From the NCBI RefSeq assembly GCF_000765825.2, contig NZ_JRPE02000003.1, forward strand, positions 1 to 64,000: DNA of 64,000 nucleotides, in the 5' to 3' direction. Positions 63,571 to 64,000 of this stretch are shown piece after piece. The notes under the pieces are model-generated. The model saw only the letters and a list, made by a program, of their open reading frames with translations. It was not told the origin of the DNA and ran no database searches. The DNA comes from Helicobacter magdeburgensis (GTDB taxonomy: Bacteria; Campylobacterota; Campylobacteria; Campylobacterales; Helicobacteraceae). The stretch's first letter is position 1; every line of letters begins with the position of its first letter. Both the position numbers and the translations under genes were made by a program.

Positions 63571-64000
63571 GTGAGACGCAAGGCACATTTAAAAACACAT
63601 TCAAACACACGGCGTTTTTTTCGCTTCAGGGGCATATTTCCACAAAAGATATAAGTATGCTGTTTTTACAAATATCCACAATGCTACAATCTCATCTGCC
63701 ACTTTTACATATCATACAAATATGTGCGGATAATGCTAAAAATACAAGGCTTAAAGAAATTTTACAAGACATTGCCTACCACTTACAGCTAGGGCAGAAT
63801 CTCTCTTTTGGATTCAAAAAGCATAAAAATGTGTTTGGCGATATGAGCTATCAAATGATAACTTTAGGGGAGAAAAGCGGAGAATTGAAAGAAATTTTTA
63901 GTATGCTAAGCATTCAGCTCACAAAGGAATACAGGAATAAAAATAAACTCAAACGCGCCCTTTTCTACCCCATTCTCGTGCTTCTTAGCATTATGGGGGC
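63567..64000 (+). CDS. GspF/PilC-like inner-membrane platform protein, 3' end beyond the window
   Basis: The reading frame is open to the window end. The start overlaps the ATPase stop (ATGA); an in-frame ATG at 63558 is possible. KDISMLFLQISTMLQSHLPLL followed by LGEKSGELKEIFSML is the standard first GspF domain, and the first membrane helix begins at the window edge (FYPILVLLSIMG). It pairs with the preceding ATPase. Confidence 0.9.
   Translation, partial: MSETQGTFKNTFKHTAFFSLQGHISTKDISMLFLQISTMLQSHLPLLHIIQICADNAKNTRLKEILQDIAYHLQLGQNLSFGFKKHKNVFGDMSYQMITLGEKSGELKEIFSMLSIQLTKEYRNKNKLKRALFYPILVLLSIMG

Overview
The window looks like a chromosome segment of an enterohepatic-type Helicobacter (Campylobacterota). 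The evidence is the flagellar block flhF-flhG-small membrane gene-fliA-fliM-fliY in the order known from H. pylori, fqrB beside ccoS, a paired dynamin-like GTPase locus as in Campylobacter, cydAB with a DUF4492 leader gene, and AT-rich DNA crowded with the heptamer AGATTCT/AGAATCT. The species cannot be resolved from the sequence alone.

Layout. 1-7.5 kb: a carboxynorspermidine (saccharopine-like) dehydrogenase gene running off the left edge and carrying an internal, in-frame, perfect 141-bp duplication; lpxD; a serine-type transporter; and a bd-oxidase operon (DUF4492, cydA, cydB, a 34-codon CydX-like gene). 7.7-16.5 kb: two overlapping dynamin-like GTPases, a DsbC-like gene with a frameshift inside a perfect 24-bp palindrome, a chemoreceptor, ccoS, fqrB and an outer-membrane-like protein. 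16.5-22 kb: the flagellar operon. 22-25 kb: a TonB-dependent receptor with a PepSY-type membrane protein. 25-28.4 kb: an N6-adenine methyltransferase gene that appears split in two by an antitoxin-Fic cassette. 28.5-33.3 kb: gpmI, mraY, murD and a TSUP permease. 33.4-37.8 kb: an AT-rich type III restriction-modification pair. 38-41.4 kb: an alcohol dehydrogenase and a dCache chemoreceptor.

41.67-46.98 kb: tRNA-Phe followed by a compact integrated mobile element bounded by a 21-bp direct repeat of the tRNA 3' end. It carries a RepL-like initiator, a tyrosine integrase, a nested-palindrome control region, and an overlapping three-gene unit: coiled-coil protein (probable antitoxin), YafQ-type toxin, and a relaxase with a DUF5710 module. 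47-57 kb: housekeeping and transport genes (YeiH-type permease, thioredoxin, LTA-synthase-like protein, SDR, gap, recG, MFS, dnaA), with a candidate origin region between dnaA and ruvC. 57.7-64 kb: ruvC runs into a type II secretion/type IV pilus-like operon (PilN/GspL-, PilO- and PilP-like proteins, secretin, ATPase, and GspF cut by the window end), probably a DNA-uptake or secretion machine.

The leads most worth following are the tRNA-Phe element, the in-gene coding duplication, the two perfect in-gene palindromes, the Fic cassette inside a methyltransferase gene, and the over-represented AGATTCT motif sharing the window with a possible DNA-uptake operon.
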